Part shown: positions 22,477 to 36,165 of the stretch, in pieces
Numbering within the stretch: the stretch's first letter is position 1
Layout of the letters: each line of letters starts with the position of its first letter
Assembly: GCA_964057225.1 (NCBI GenBank)
Contig: OZ059898.1
Span: forward strand, 20,499,267 to 20,563,266
Origin: Auanema rhodensis
Lineage: Eukaryota > Nematoda > Chromadorea > Rhabditida > Rhabditidae
Direction of reading: 5' to 3'
Length of the DNA: 64,000 nt
Made by a program: the position numbers and the translations under genes
Notes under the pieces: generated by a model
Databases searched by the model: none
What the model was told of the DNA's origin: nothing
The model's input: only the letters and a program-made list of their open reading frames with translations

Positions 22477-25400
22477 GAAACGCTTAATACAGAAATTAGT
22501 TATGATCGTTTGAAAAATGATGCATTAGTGTATGTTGAGTTTCCATGTACACTCAACAATGCTTCCAAAAACATTTTGACAAAAATTTTTTCGAAAAATT
22601 TCAAAATAATTTAGCAAAAAGTAGATGTTTTTAGATTCCTTTTTTCAAGGCAAAGACGATGGACAATGTTATTCAACGAAAAAATTATTCCTTCAGGGTG
22701 AAAATCGAGGATATAAGTGTGAACTTATATCAGTTGATATCTCGGTGCATTTTTAAGCTAGCGCAAATCTGATAACACAGATCGACGCAGCTTAAAAATC
22801 CGCATCGAATGCACTTAACTACATTGAGAAACGCTTGATACAAAAATTAGTTATGATCGTTTGAAAAATGATGCATTAGTGTATGTTGAGTTTCCATGTA
22901 CACTCAACATTGCTTCCAAAAACATTTTGACAAAAATTTTTTCGAAAAATTTCAGAATAATTTAGCAAAAAGTAGATGTTTTTAGATTCCATTTTTCAAG
23001 GCAAAGACGATGGACAATGTTATTCAACGAAAAAATTAATTCTTCAGGGTGAAAATCGAGGATATAAGTGTGAACTTATATCAGTTGATATCTCGGTGCA
23101 TTTTTAAGCTAGCGCAAATCTGATAACACAGATCGACGCAGCTTAAAAATCCGCATCGAATGCACTAAACTACATTGAGAAACGCTTGATACAAAAATTA
23201 GTTATGATCGTTTGAAAAATGATGCATTAGTGTATGTTGAGTTTCCATGTACACTCAACATTGCTTCCAAAAACATTTTGACAAAAATTTTTTCGAAAAA
23301 TTTCAGAATAATTTAGCAAAAAGTAGATGTTTTTAGATTCCATTTTTCAAGGCAAAGACGATGGACAATGTTATTCAACGAAAAAATTAATTCTTCAGGG
23401 TGAAAATCGAGGATATAAGTGTGAACTTATATCAGTTGATATCTCGGTGCATTTTTAAGCTAGCGCAAATCTGATAACACAGATCGACGCAGCTTAAAAA
23501 TCCGCATCGAATGCACTAAACTACATTGAGAAACGCTTAATACAGAAATTAGTTATGATCGTTTGAAAAATGATGCATTAGTGTATGTTGAGTTTCCATG
23601 TACACTCAACAATGCTTCCAAAAACATTTTGACAAAAATTTTTTCGAAAAATTTCAAAATAATTTAGCAAAAAGTAGATGTTTTTAGATTCCTTTTTTCA
23701 AGGCAAAGACGATGGACAATGTTATTCAACGAAAAAATTATTCCTTCAGGGTGAAAATCGAGGATATAAGTGTGAACTTATATCAGTTGATATCTCGGTG
23801 CATTTTTAAGCTAGCGCAAATCTGATAACACAGATCGACGCAGCTTAAAAATCCGCATCGAATGCACTATACTACATTGAGAAACGCTTAATACAAAAAT
23901 TAGTTATGATCGTTTGAAAAATGATGCATTAGTGTATGTTGAGTTTCCATGTACACTCAACAATGCTTCCAAAAACATTTTGACAAAAATTTTTTCGAAA
24001 AATTTCAAAATAATTTAGCAAAAAGTAGATGTTTTTAGATTCCATTTTTCAAGGCAAAGACGATGGACAATGTTATTCAACGAAAAAATTATTCCTTCAG
24101 GGTGAAAATCGAGGATATAAGTGTGAACTTATATCAGTTGATATCTCGGTGCATTTTTAAGCTAGCGCAAATCTGATAACACAGATCGACGCAGCTTAAA
24201 AATCCGCATCGAATGCACTAAACTACATTGAGAAACGCTTAATACAGAAATTAGTTATGATCGTTTGAAAAATGATGCATTAGTGTATGTTGAGTTTCCA
24301 TGTACACTCAACAATGCTTCCAAAAACATTTTGACAAAAATTTTTTCGAAAAATTTCAAAATAATTTAGCAAAAAGTAGATGTTTTTAGATTCCTTTTTT
24401 CAAGGCAAAGACGATGGACAATGTTATTCAACGAAAAAATTATTCCTTCAGGGTGAAAATCGAGGATATAAGTGTGAACTTATATCAGTTGATATCTCGG
24501 TGCATTTTTAAGCTAGCGCAAATCTGATAACACAGATCGACGCAGCTTAAAAATCCGCATCGAATGCACTAAACTACATTGAGAAACGCTTGATACAAAA
24601 ATTAGTTATGATCGTTTGAAAAATGATGCATTAGTGTATGTTGAGTTTCCATGTACACTCAACATTGCTTCCAAAAACATTTTGACAAAAATTTTTTCGA
24701 AAAATTTCAGAATAATTTAGCAAAAAGTAGATGTTTTTAGATTCCATTTTTCAAGGCAAAGACGATGGACAATGTTATTCAACGAAAAAATTAATTCTTC
24801 AGGGTGAAAATCGAGGATATAAGTGTGAACTTATATCAGTTGATATCTCGGTGCATTTTTAAGCTAGCGCAAATCTGATAACACAGATCGACGCAGCTTA
24901 AAAATCCGCATCGAATGCACTAAACTACATTGAGAAACGCTTGATACAAAAATTAGTTATGATCGTTTGAAAAATGATGCATTAGTGTATGTTGAGTTTC
25001 CATGTACACTCAACATTGCTTCCAAAAACATTTTGACAAAAATTTTTTCGAAAAATTTCAGAATAATTTAGCAAAAAGTAGATGTTTTTAGATTCCATTT
25101 TTCAAGGCAAAGACGATGGACAATGTTATTCAACGAAAAAAAAAATTCTTCAGGGTGAAAATCGAGGATATAAGTGTGAACTTATATCAGTTGATATCTC
25201 GGTGCATTTTTAAGCTAGCGCAAATCTGATAACACAGATCGACGCAGCTTAAAAATCCGCATCGAATGCACTAAACTACATTGAGAAACGCTTAATACAG
25301 AAATTAGTTATGATCGTTTGAAAAATGATGCATTAGTGTATGTTGAGTTTCCATGTACACTCAACAATGCTTCCAAAAACATTTTGACAAAAATTTTTTC

Positions 25401-25635
25401 GAAAAATTTCAAAATAATTTAGCAAAAAGTAGATGTTTTTAGATTCCTTTTTTCAAGGCAAAGACGATGGACAATGTTATTCAACGAAAAAATTATTCCT
25501 TCAGGGTGAAAATCGAGGATATAAGTGTGAACTTATATCAGTTGATATCTCGGTGCATTTTTAAGCTAGCGCAAATCTGATAACACAGATCGACGCAGCT
25601 TAAAAATCCGCATCGAATGCACTATACTACATTGA
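22477..25635. repeat. 5-mer-spaced HOR, two copies of four monomers
   Basis: Monomers 65-68 (22477-23880) and 70-73 (24232-25635) share the order AATACAG, GATACA, GATACA, AATACAG and are offset by 1755 bp. Monomer 69 (23881-24231) lies between them. Differences seen: CACTTAACT against CACTAAACT (22813), and AAAAAAAAATTC where the partner reads AAATTAATTC (around 25141). Confidence 0.8.
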
Positions 25636-28600
25636 GAAACGCTTAATACAAAAATTAGTTATGATCGTTTGAAAAATGATGCATTAGTGTATGTTGAGTT
25701 TCCATGTACACTCAACATTGCTTCCAAAAACATTTTGACAAAAATTTTTTTGAAAAATTTCAGAATAATTTAGCAAAAAGTAGATGTTTTTAGATTCCAT
25801 TTTTCAAGGCAAAGACGATGGACAATGTTATTCAACGAAAAAATTAATTCTTCAGGGTGAAAATCGAGGATATAAGTGTGAACTTATATCAGTTGATATC
25901 TCGGTGCATTTTTAAGCTAGCGCAAATCTGATAACACAGATCGGCGCAGCTTAAAAATCCGCATCGAATGCACTATACTACATTGAGAAACGCTTAATAC
26001 AAAAATTAGTTATGATCCCTTGAAAAATGATGCATTAGTGTATGTTGAGTTTCCATGTACACTCAACAATGCTTCCAAAAACATTTTGACAAAAATTTTT
26101 TCGAAAAATTTCAAAATAATTTAGCAAAAAGTAGATGTTTTTAGATTCCATTTTTCAAGGCAAAGACGATGGACAATGTTATTCAACGAAAAAATTAATT
26201 CTTCAGGGTGAAAATCGAGGATATAAGTGTGAACTTATATCAGTTGATATCTCGGTGCATTTTTAAGCTAGCGCAAATCTGATAACACAGATCGACGCAG
26301 CTTAAAAATCCGCATCGAATGCACTATACTACATTGAGAAACGCTTAATACAAAAATTAGTTATGATCGTTTGAAAAATGATGCATTAGTGTATGTTGAG
26401 TTTCCATGTACACTCAACATTGCTTCCAAAAACATTTTGACAAAAATTTTTTCGAAAAATTTCAAAATAATTTAGCAAAAAGTAGATGTTTTTAGATTCC
26501 ATTTTTCAAGGCAAAGACGATGGACAATGTTATTCAACGAAAAAATTATTCCTTCAGGGTGAAAATCGAGGATATAAGTGTGAACTTATATCAGTTGATA
26601 TCTCGGTGCATTTTTAAGCTAGCGCAAATCTGATAACACAGATCGACGCAGCTTAAAAATCCGTATCGAATGCACTAAACTACATTGGGAAACGCTTGAT
26701 ACAAAAATTAGTTATGATCGTTTGAAAAATGATGCATTAGTGTATGTTGAGTTTCCATGTACACTCAACATTGCTTCCAAAAACATTTTGACAAAAATTT
26801 TTATGAAAAATTTCAAAATAATTTAGCAAAAAGTAGATGTTTTTAGATTCCTTTTTTCAAGGCAAAGACGATGGACAATGTTATTCAACGAAAAAATTAA
26901 TTCTTCAGGGTGAAAATCGAGGATATAAGTGTGAACTTATATCAGTTGATATCTCGGTGCATTTTTAAGCTAGCGCAAATCTGATAACACAGATCGACGC
27001 AGCTTAAAAATCCGCATCGAATGCACTATACTACATTGAGAAACGCTTAATACAAAAATTAGTTATGATCCCTTGAAAAATGATGCATTAGTGTATGTTG
27101 AGTTTCCATGTACACTCAACAATGCTTCCAAAAACATTTTGACAAAAATTTTTTCGAAAAATTTCAAAATAATTTAGCAAAAAGTAGATGTTTTTAGATT
27201 CCATTTTTCAAGGCAAAGACGATGAACAATGTTATTCAACGAAAAAATTAATTCTTCAGGGTGAAAATCGAGGATATAAGTGTGAACTTATATCAGTTGA
27301 TATCTCGGTGCATTTTTAAGCTAGCGCAAATCTGATAACACAGATCGACGCAGCTTAAAAATCCGCATCGAATGCACTATACTACATTGAGAAACGCTTA
27401 ATACAAAAATTAGTTATGATCGTTTGAAAAATGATGCATTAGTGTATGTTGAGTTTCCATGTACACTCAACATTGCTTCCAAAAACATTTTGACAAAAAT
27501 TTTTTCGAAAAATTTCAAAATAATTTAGCAAAAAGTAGATGTTTTTAGATTCCTTTTTTCAAGGCAAAGACGATGGACAATGTTATTCAACGAAAAAATT
27601 ATTCCTTCAGGGTGAAAATCGAGGATATAAGTGTGAACTTATATCAGTTGATATCTCGGTGCATTTTTAAGCTAGCGCAAATCTGATAACACAGATCGAC
27701 GCAGCTTAAAAATCCGCATCGAATGCACTATACTACATTGAGAAACGCTTAATACAAAAATTAGTTATGATCGTTTGAAAAATGATGCATTAGTGTATGT
27801 TGAGTTTCCATGTACACTCAACATTGCTTCCAAAAACATTTTGACAAAAATTTTTTCGAAAAATTTCAGAATAATTTAGCAAAAAGTAGATGTTTTTAGA
27901 TTCCATTTTTCAAGGCAAAGACGATGGACAATGTTATTCAACGAAAAAATTAATTCTTCAGGGTGAAAATCGAGGATATAAGTGTGAACTTATATCAGTT
28001 GATATCTCGGTGCATTTTTAAGCTAGCGCAAATCTGATAACACAGATCGACGCAGCTTAAAAATCCGCATCGAATGCACTATACTACATTGAGAAACGTT
28101 TAATACAAAAATTAGTTATGATCGTTTGAAAAATGATGCATTAGTGTATGTTGAGTTTCCATGTACACTCAACATTGCTTCCAAAAACATTTTGACAAAA
28201 ATTTTTTCGAAAAATTTCAGAATAATTTAGCAAAAAGTAGATGTTTTTAGATTCCATTTTTCAAGGCAAAGACGATGGACAATGTTATTCAACGAAAAAA
28301 TTAATTCTTCAGGGTGAAAATCGAGGATATAAGTGTGAACTTATATCAGTTGATATCTCGGTGCATTTTTAAGCTAGCGCAAATCTGATAACACAGATCG
28401 AAGCAGCTTAAAAATCCGCATCGAATGCACTATACTACATTGAGAAACGCTTAATACAAAAATTAGTTATGATCGTTTGAAAAATGATGCATTAGTGTAT
28501 GTTGAGTTTCCATGTACACTCAACATTGCTTCCAAAAACATTTTGACAAAAATTTTTTCGAAAAATTTCAAAATAATTTAGCAAAAAGTAGATGTTTTTA

Positions 28601-29496
28601 GATTCCTTTTTTCAAGGCAAAGACGATGGACAATGTTATTCAACGAAAAAATTATTCCTTCAGGGTGAAAATCGAGGATATAAGTGTGAACTTATATCAG
28701 TTGATATCTCGGTGCATTTTTAAGCTAGAGCAAATCTGATAACACAGATCGACGCAGCTTAAAAATCCGCATCGAATGCACTATACTACATTGAGAAACG
28801 CTTAATACAAAAATTAGTTATGATCGTTTGAAAAATGATGCATTAGTGTATGTTGAGTTTCCATGTACACTCAACATTGCTTCCAAAAACATTTTGACAA
28901 AAATTTTTTCGAAAAATTTCAAAATAATTTAGCAAAAAGTAGATGTTTTTAGATTCCATTTTTCAAGGCAAAGACGATGGACAATGTTATTCAACGAAAA
29001 AATTATTCCTTCAGGGTGAAAATCGAGGATATAAGTGTGAACTTATATCAGTTGATATCTCGGTGCATTTTTAAGCTAGCGCAAATCTGATAACACAGAT
29101 CGACGCAGCTTAAAAATCCGCATCGAATGCACTAAACTACATTGAGAAACGCTTGATACAAAAATTAGTTATGATCGTTTGAAAAATGATGCATTAGTGT
29201 ATGTTGAGTTTCCATGTGCACTCAACATTGCTTCCAAAAACATTTTGACAAAAATTTTTTCGAAAAATTTCAGAATAATTTAGCAAAAAGTAGATGTTTT
29301 TAGATTCCATTTTTCAAGGCAAAGACGATGGACAATGTTATTCAACGAAAAAATTATTCCTTCAGGGTGAAAATCGAGGATATAAGTGTGAACTTATATC
29401 AGTTGATATCTCGGTGCATTTTTAAGCTAGCGCAAATCTGATAACACAGATCGACGCAGCTTAAAAATCCGCATCGAATGCACTATACTACATTGA
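25636..29496. repeat. Transition zone, monomers 74-84
   Basis: Domain I and domain II markers are mixed here. The first GATCGGCGC with TTTTTTTG appears in monomer 74. CACTAAACT appears for the last time at the end of monomer 83 (about 29135). CTTGATACA occurs in monomers 77 and 84. No clear higher-order period is seen. The zone is rich in private substitutions: CCGTATCG (26663), ATTGGGAAAC (26685), GATGAAC (27222), ACGTTTAAT (28096), CGAAGC (28400), TAGAGCA (28727) and GTGCAC (29218). Confidence 0.7.
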
Positions 29497-31953
29497 GAAA
29501 CGCTTAATACAAAAATTAGTTATGATCGTTTGAAAAATGATGCATTAGTGTATGTTGAGTTTCCATGTACACTCAACATTGCTTCCAAAAACATTTTGAC
29601 AAAAATTTTTTCGAAAAATTTCAGAATAATTTAGCAAAAAGTAGATGTTTTTAGATTCCATTTTTCAAGGCAAAGACGATGGACAATGTTATTCAACGAA
29701 AAAATTATTCCTTCAGGGTGAAAATTGAGGATATAAGTGTGAACTTATATCAGTTGATATCTCGGTGCATTTTTAAGCTAGCGCAAATCTGATAACACAG
29801 ATCGACGCAGCTTAAAAATCCGCATCGAATGCACTATACTACATTGAGAAACGCTTAATACAAAAATTAGTTATGATCGTTTGAAAAATGATGCATTAGT
29901 GTATGTTGAGTTTCCATGTACACTCAACATTGCTTCCAAAAACATTTTGACAAAAATTTTTTCGAAAAATTTCAAAATAATTTAGCAAAAAGTAGATGTT
30001 TTTAGATTCCTTTATTCAAGGCAAAGACGATGGACAATGTTATTCAACGAAAAAATTAATTCTTCAGGGTGAAAATCGAGGATATAAATGTGAACTTATA
30101 TCAGTTGATATCTCGGTGCATTTTTAAGCTAGCGCAAATCTGATAACACAGATCGACGCAGCTTAAAAATCCGCATCGAATGCACTATACTACATTGAGA
30201 AACGCTTAATACAAAAATTAGTTATGATCGTTTGAAAAATGATGCATTAGTGTATGTTGAGTTTCCATGTACACTCAACATTGCTTCCAAAAACATTTTG
30301 ACAAAAATTTTTTTGAAAAATTTCAGAATAATTTAGCAAAAAGTAGATGTTTTTAGATTCCATTTTTCAAGGCAAAGACGATGGACAATGTTATTCAACG
30401 AAAAAATTAATTCTTCAGGGTGAAAATCGAGGATATAAGTGTGAACTTATATCAGTTGATATCTCGGTGCATTTTTAAGCTAGCGCAAATCTGATAACAC
30501 AGATCGGCGCAGCTTAAAAATCCGCATCGAATGCACTATACTACATTGAGAAACGCTTAATACAAAAATTAGTTATGATCCTTTGAAAAATGATGCATTA
30601 GTGTATGTTGAGTTTCCATGTACACTCAACAATGCTTCCAAAAACACTTTGACAAAAATTTTTTCGAAAAATTTCAAAATAATTTAGCAAAAAGTAGATG
30701 TTTTTAGATTCCTTTTTTCAAGGCAAAGACGATGGACAATGTTATTCAACGAAAAAATTATTCCTTCACGGTGAAAATCGAGGATATAAGTGTGAACTTA
30801 TATCAGTTGATATCTCGGTGCATTTTTAAGCTAGCGCAAATCTGATAACACAGATCGACGCAGCTTAAAAATCCGCATCGAATGCACTATACTACATTGA
30901 GAAACGCTTAATACAAAAATTAGTTATGATCGTTTGAAAAATGATGCATTAGTGTATGTTGAGTTTCCATGTACACTCAACATTGCTTCCAAAAACATTT
31001 TGACAAAAATTTTTTCGAAAAATTTCAAAATAATTTAGCAAAAAGTAGATGTTTTTAAATTTTTTATTTCAAGACAAAGACGATGGACATTGTTATTCAA
31101 CGAAAAAATTAATTCTTCAGGGTGAAAATCGAGGATATAAGTGTGAACTTATATCAGTTGATATCTCGGTGCATTTTTAAGCTAGCGCAAATCTGATAAC
31201 ACAGATCGACGCAGCTTAAAAATCCGCATCGAATGCACTATACTACATTGAGAAACGCTTAATACAAAAATTAGTTATGATCGTTTGAAAAATGATGCAT
31301 TAGTGTATGTTGAGTTTCCATGTACACTCAACATTGCTTCCAAAAACATTTTGACAAAAATTTTTTCGAAAAATTTCAAAATAATTTAGCAAAAAGTAGA
31401 TGTTTTTAGATTCCTTCATTCAAGGCAAAGACGATGGACAATGTTATTCAACGAAAAAATTAATTCTTCAGGGTGAAAATCGAGGATATAAGTGTGAACT
31501 TATATCAGTTGATATCTCGGTGCATTTTTAAGCTAGCGCAAATCTGATAACACAGATCGACGCAGCTTAAAAATCCGCATCGAATGCACTATACTACATT
31601 GAGAAACGTTTGATACAAAAATTAGTTATGATCGTTTGAAAAATGATGCATTAGTGTATGTTGAGTTTCCATGTACACTCAACATTGCTTCCAAAAACAT
31701 TTTGACAAAAATTTTTTCGAAAAATTTCAAAATAATTTAGCAAAAAGTAGATGTTTTTAGATTCCTTCATTCAAGGCAAAGACGATGGACAATGTTATTC
31801 AACGAAAAAATTAATTCTTCAGGGTGAAAATCGAGGATATAAGTGTGAACTTATATCAGTTGATATCTCGGTGCATTTTTAAGCTAGCGCAAATCTGATA
31901 ACACAGATCGACGCAGCTTAAAAATCCGCATCGAATGCACTATACTACATTGA
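29497..31953. repeat. Domain II unit: A-C-D-E-F-G-G'
   Basis: Monomers 85-91. This is the first appearance of C, E, F and G. Type B is missing and G is doubled; the second G carries ACGTTTGATACA. Confidence 0.75.
31058..31090. repeat. Type F divergent tract (first occurrence)
   Basis: Within 33 bp this monomer differs from its neighbours at six sites (monomer positions 158, 162, 163, 166, 174 and 190), giving AAATTTTTTATTTC, AAGACAAAG and GACATTG. Outside the tract the monomer is ordinary. The same tract recurs in every type F copy to 62.1 kb. The clustering suggests a short gene-conversion tract from a more diverged donor monomer. Confidence 0.75.
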
Positions 31954-34059
31954 GAAACGCTTAATACAAAAATTAGTTATGATCGTTTGAAAAATGATGC
32001 ATTAGTGTATGTTGAGTTTCCATGTACACTCAACATTGCTTCCAAAAACATTTTGACAAAAATTTTTTCGAAAAATTTCAGAATAATTTAGCAAAAAGTA
32101 GATGTTTTTAGATTCCATTTTTCAAGGCAAAGACGATGGACAATGTTATTCAACGAAAAAATTATTCCTTCAGGGTGAAAATTGAGGATATAAGTGTGAA
32201 CTTATATCAGTTGATATCTCGGTGCATTTTTAAGCTAGCGCAAATCTGATAACACAGATCGACGCAGCTTAAAAATCCGCATCGAATGCACTATACTACA
32301 TTGAGAAACGCTTAATACAAAAATTAGTTATGATCGTTTGAAAAATGATGCATTAGTGTATGTTGAGTTTCCATGTACACTCAACATTGCTTCCAAAAAC
32401 ATTTTGACAAAAATTTTTTCGAAAAATTTCAGAATAATTTAGCAAAAAGTAGATGTTTTTAGATTCCATTTTTCAAGGCAAAGACGATGGACAATGTTAT
32501 TCAACGAAAAAATTATTCCTTCAGGGTGAAAATCGAGGATATAAGTGTGAACTTATATCAGTTGATATCTCGGTGCATTTTTAAGCTAGCGCAAATCTGA
32601 TAACACAGATCGACGCAGCTTAAAAATCCGCATCGAATGCACTATACTACATTGAGAAACGCTTAATACAAAAATTAGTTATGATCGTTTGAAAAATGAT
32701 GCATTAGTGTATGTTGAGTTTCCATGTACACTCAACATTGCTTCCAAAAACATTTTGACAAAAATTTTTTCGAAAAATTTCAAAATAATTTAGCAAAAAG
32801 TAGATGTTTTTAGATTCCTTTATTCAAGGCAAAGACGATGGACAATGTTATTCAACGAAAAAATTAATTCTTCAGGGTGAAAATCGAGGATATAAATGTG
32901 AACTTATATCAGTTGATATCTCGGTGCATTTTTAAGCTAGCGCAAATCTGATAACACAGATCGACGCAGCTTAAAAATCCGCATCGAATGCACTATACTA
33001 CATTGAGAAACGCTTAATACAAAAATTAGTTATGATCGTTTGAAAAATGATGCATTAGTGTATGTTGAGTTTCCATGTACACTCAACATTGCTTCCAAAA
33101 ACATTTTGACAAAAATTTTTTTGAAAAATTTCAGAATAATTTAGCAAAAAGTAGATGTTTTTAGATTCCATTTTTCAAGGCAAAGACGATGGACAATGTT
33201 ATTCAACGAAAAAATTAATTCTTCAGGGTGAAAATCGAGGATATAAGTGTGAACTTATATCAGTTGATATCTCGGTGCATTTTTAAGCTAGCGCAAATCT
33301 GATAACACAGATCGGCGCAGCTTAAAAATCCGCATCGAATGCACTATACTACATTGAGAAACGCTTAATACAAAAATTAGTTATGATCCTTTGAAAAATG
33401 ATGCATTAGTGTATGTTGAGTTTCCATGTACACTCAACAATGCTTCCAAAAACACTTTGACAAAAATTTTTTCGAAAAATTTCAAAATAATTTAGCAAAA
33501 AGTAGATGTTTTTAGATTCCTTTTTTCAAGGCAAAGACGATGGACAATGTTATTCAACGAAAAAATTATTCCTTCACGGTGAAAATCGAGGATATAAGTG
33601 TGAACTTATATCAGTTGATATCTCGGTGCATTTTTAAGCTAGCGCAAATCTGATAACACAGATCGACGCAGCTTAAAAATCCGCATCGAATGCACTATAC
33701 TACATTGAGAAACGTTTGATACAAAAATTAGTTATGATCGTTTGAAAAATGATGCATTAGTGTATGTTGAGTTTCCATGTACACTCAACATTGCTTCCAA
33801 AAACATTTTGACAAAAATTTTTTCGAAAAATTTCAAAATAATTTAGCAAAAAGTAGATGTTTTTAGATTCCTTCATTCAAGGCAAAGACGATGGACAATG
33901 TTATTCAACGAAAAAATTAATTCTTCAGGGTGAAAATCGAGGATATAAGTGTGAACTTATATCAGTTGATATCTCGGTGCATTTTTAAGCTAGCGCAAAT
34001 CTGATAACACAGATCGACGCAGCTTAAAAATCCGCATCGAATGCACTATACTACATTGA
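31954..34059. repeat. Domain II unit: A-B-C-D-E-G', 2106 bp
   Basis: Monomers 92-97. It lacks type F, and its G' has the same ACGTTTGATACA marker as monomer 91. The five monomers A-E match those of the next unit. Confidence 0.8.
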
Positions 34060-36165
34060 GAAACGCTTAATACAAAAATTAGTTATGATCGTTTGAAAAA
34101 TGATGCATTAGTGTATGTTGAGTTTCCATGTACACTCAACATTGCTTCCAAAAACATTTTGACAAAAATTTTTTCGAAAAATTTCAGAATAATTTAGCAA
34201 AAAGTAGATGTTTTTAGATTCCATTTTTCAAGGCAAAGACGATGGACAATGTTATTCAACGAAAAAATTATTCCTTCAGGGTGAAAATTGAGGATATAAG
34301 TGTGAACTTATATCAGTTGATATCTCGGTGCATTTTTAAGCTAGCGCAAATCTGATAACACAGATCGACGCAGCTTAAAAATCCGCATCGAATGCACTAT
34401 ACTACATTGAGAAACGCTTAATACAAAAATTAGTTATGATCGTTTGAAAAATGATGCATTAGTGTATGTTGAGTTTCCATGTACACTCAACATTGCTTCC
34501 AAAAACATTTTGACAAAAATTTTTTCGAAAAATTTCAGAATAATTTAGCAAAAAGTAGATGTTTTTAGATTCCATTTTTCAAGGCAAAGACGATGGACAA
34601 TGTTATTCAACGAAAAAATTATTCCTTCAGGGTGAAAATCGAGGATATAAGTGTGAACTTATATCAGTTGATATCTCGGTGCATTTTTAAGCTAGCGCAA
34701 ATCTGATAACACAGATCGACGCAGCTTAAAAATCCGCATCGAATGCACTATACTACATTGAGAAACGCTTAATACAAAAATTAGTTATGATCGTTTGAAA
34801 AATGATGCATTAGTGTATGTTGAGTTTCCATGTACACTCAACATTGCTTCCAAAAACATTTTGACAAAAATTTTTTCGAAAAATTTCAAAATAATTTAGC
34901 AAAAAGTAGATGTTTTTAGATTCCTTTATTCAAGGCAAAGACGATGGACAATGTTATTCAACGAAAAAATTAATTCTTCAGGGTGAAAATCGAGGATATA
35001 AATGTGAACTTATATCAGTTGATATCTCGGTGCATTTTTAAGCTAGCGCAAATCTGATAACACAGATCGACGCAGCTTAAAAATCCGCATCGAATGCACT
35101 ATACTACATTGAGAAACGCTTAATACAAAAATTAGTTATGATCGTTTGAAAAATGATGCATTAGTGTATGTTGAGTTTCCATGTACACTCAACATTGCTT
35201 CCAAAAACATTTTGACAAAAATTTTTTTGAAAAATTTCAGAATAATTTAGCGAAAAGTAGATGTTTTTAGATTCCATTTTTCAAGGCAAAGACGATGGAC
35301 AATGTTATTCAACGAAAAAATTAATTCTTCAGGGTGAAAATCGAGGATATAAGTGTGAACTTATATCAGTTGATATCTCGGTGCATTTTTAAGCTAGCGC
35401 AAATCTGATAACACAGATCGGCGCAGCTTAAAAATCCGCATCGAATGCACTATACTACATTGAGAAACGCTTAATACAAAAATTAGTTATGATCCTTTGA
35501 AAAATGATGCATTAGTGTATGTTGAGTTTCCATGTACACTCAACAATGCTTCCAAAAACACTTTGACAAAAATTTTTTCGAAAAATTTCAAAATAATTTA
35601 GCAAAAAGTAGATGTTTTTAGATTCCTTTTTTCAAGGCAAAGACGATGGACAATGTTATTCAACGAAAAAATTATTCCTTCACGGTGAAAATCGAGGATA
35701 TAAGTGTGAACTTATATCAGTTGATATCTCGGTGCATTTTTAAGCTAGCGCAAATCTGATAACACAGATCGACGCAGCTTAAAAATCCGCATCGAATGCA
35801 CTATACTACATTGAGAAACGCTTAATACAAAAATTAGTTATGATCGTTTGAAAAATGATGCATTAGTGTATGTTGAGTTTCCATGTACACTCAACATTGC
35901 TTCCAAAAACATTTTGACAAAAATTTTTTCGAAAAATTTCAAAATAATTTAGCAAAAAGTAGATGTTTTTAAATTTTTTATTTCAAGACAAAGACGATGG
36001 ACATTGTTATTCAACGAAAAAATTAATTCTTCAGGGTGAAAATTGAGGATATAAGTGTGAACTTATATCAGTTGATATCTCGGTGCATTTTTAAGCTAGC
36101 GCAAATCTGATAACACAGATCGACGCAGCTTAAAAATCCGCATCGAATGCACTATACTACATTGA
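34060..36165. repeat. Domain II unit: A-B-C-D-E-F, 2106 bp
   Basis: Monomers 98-103 lie directly after the previous six-monomer unit, at a 2106-bp offset. The first five monomers match, except for TAGCGAAA against TAGCAAAA near 35250. The sixth is type F with AATTGAGG, a combination seen only here. Confidence 0.8.

Larger units (their letters stand above)
1..25635. repeat. Array domain I
   Basis: Monomers 1-73. This domain is marked by CACTAAACT at the monomer end, AATACAGAAA near the start (last seen in monomer 73), CTTGATACA near the start, CTTAACATTG, and TTCAG in place of TTTAG in some left-hand copies. It lacks the domain II markers (CACTTTGAC, CTTTATTC, CTTCATTC, AAATTTTTTATTTC, CACGGTG, GATCGGCGC). 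Several different higher-order periods lie side by side (8-mer spacing, dimer, 4-mer, 12-mer, 5-mer). The outer limits of the domain are fuzzy. Confidence 0.8.
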
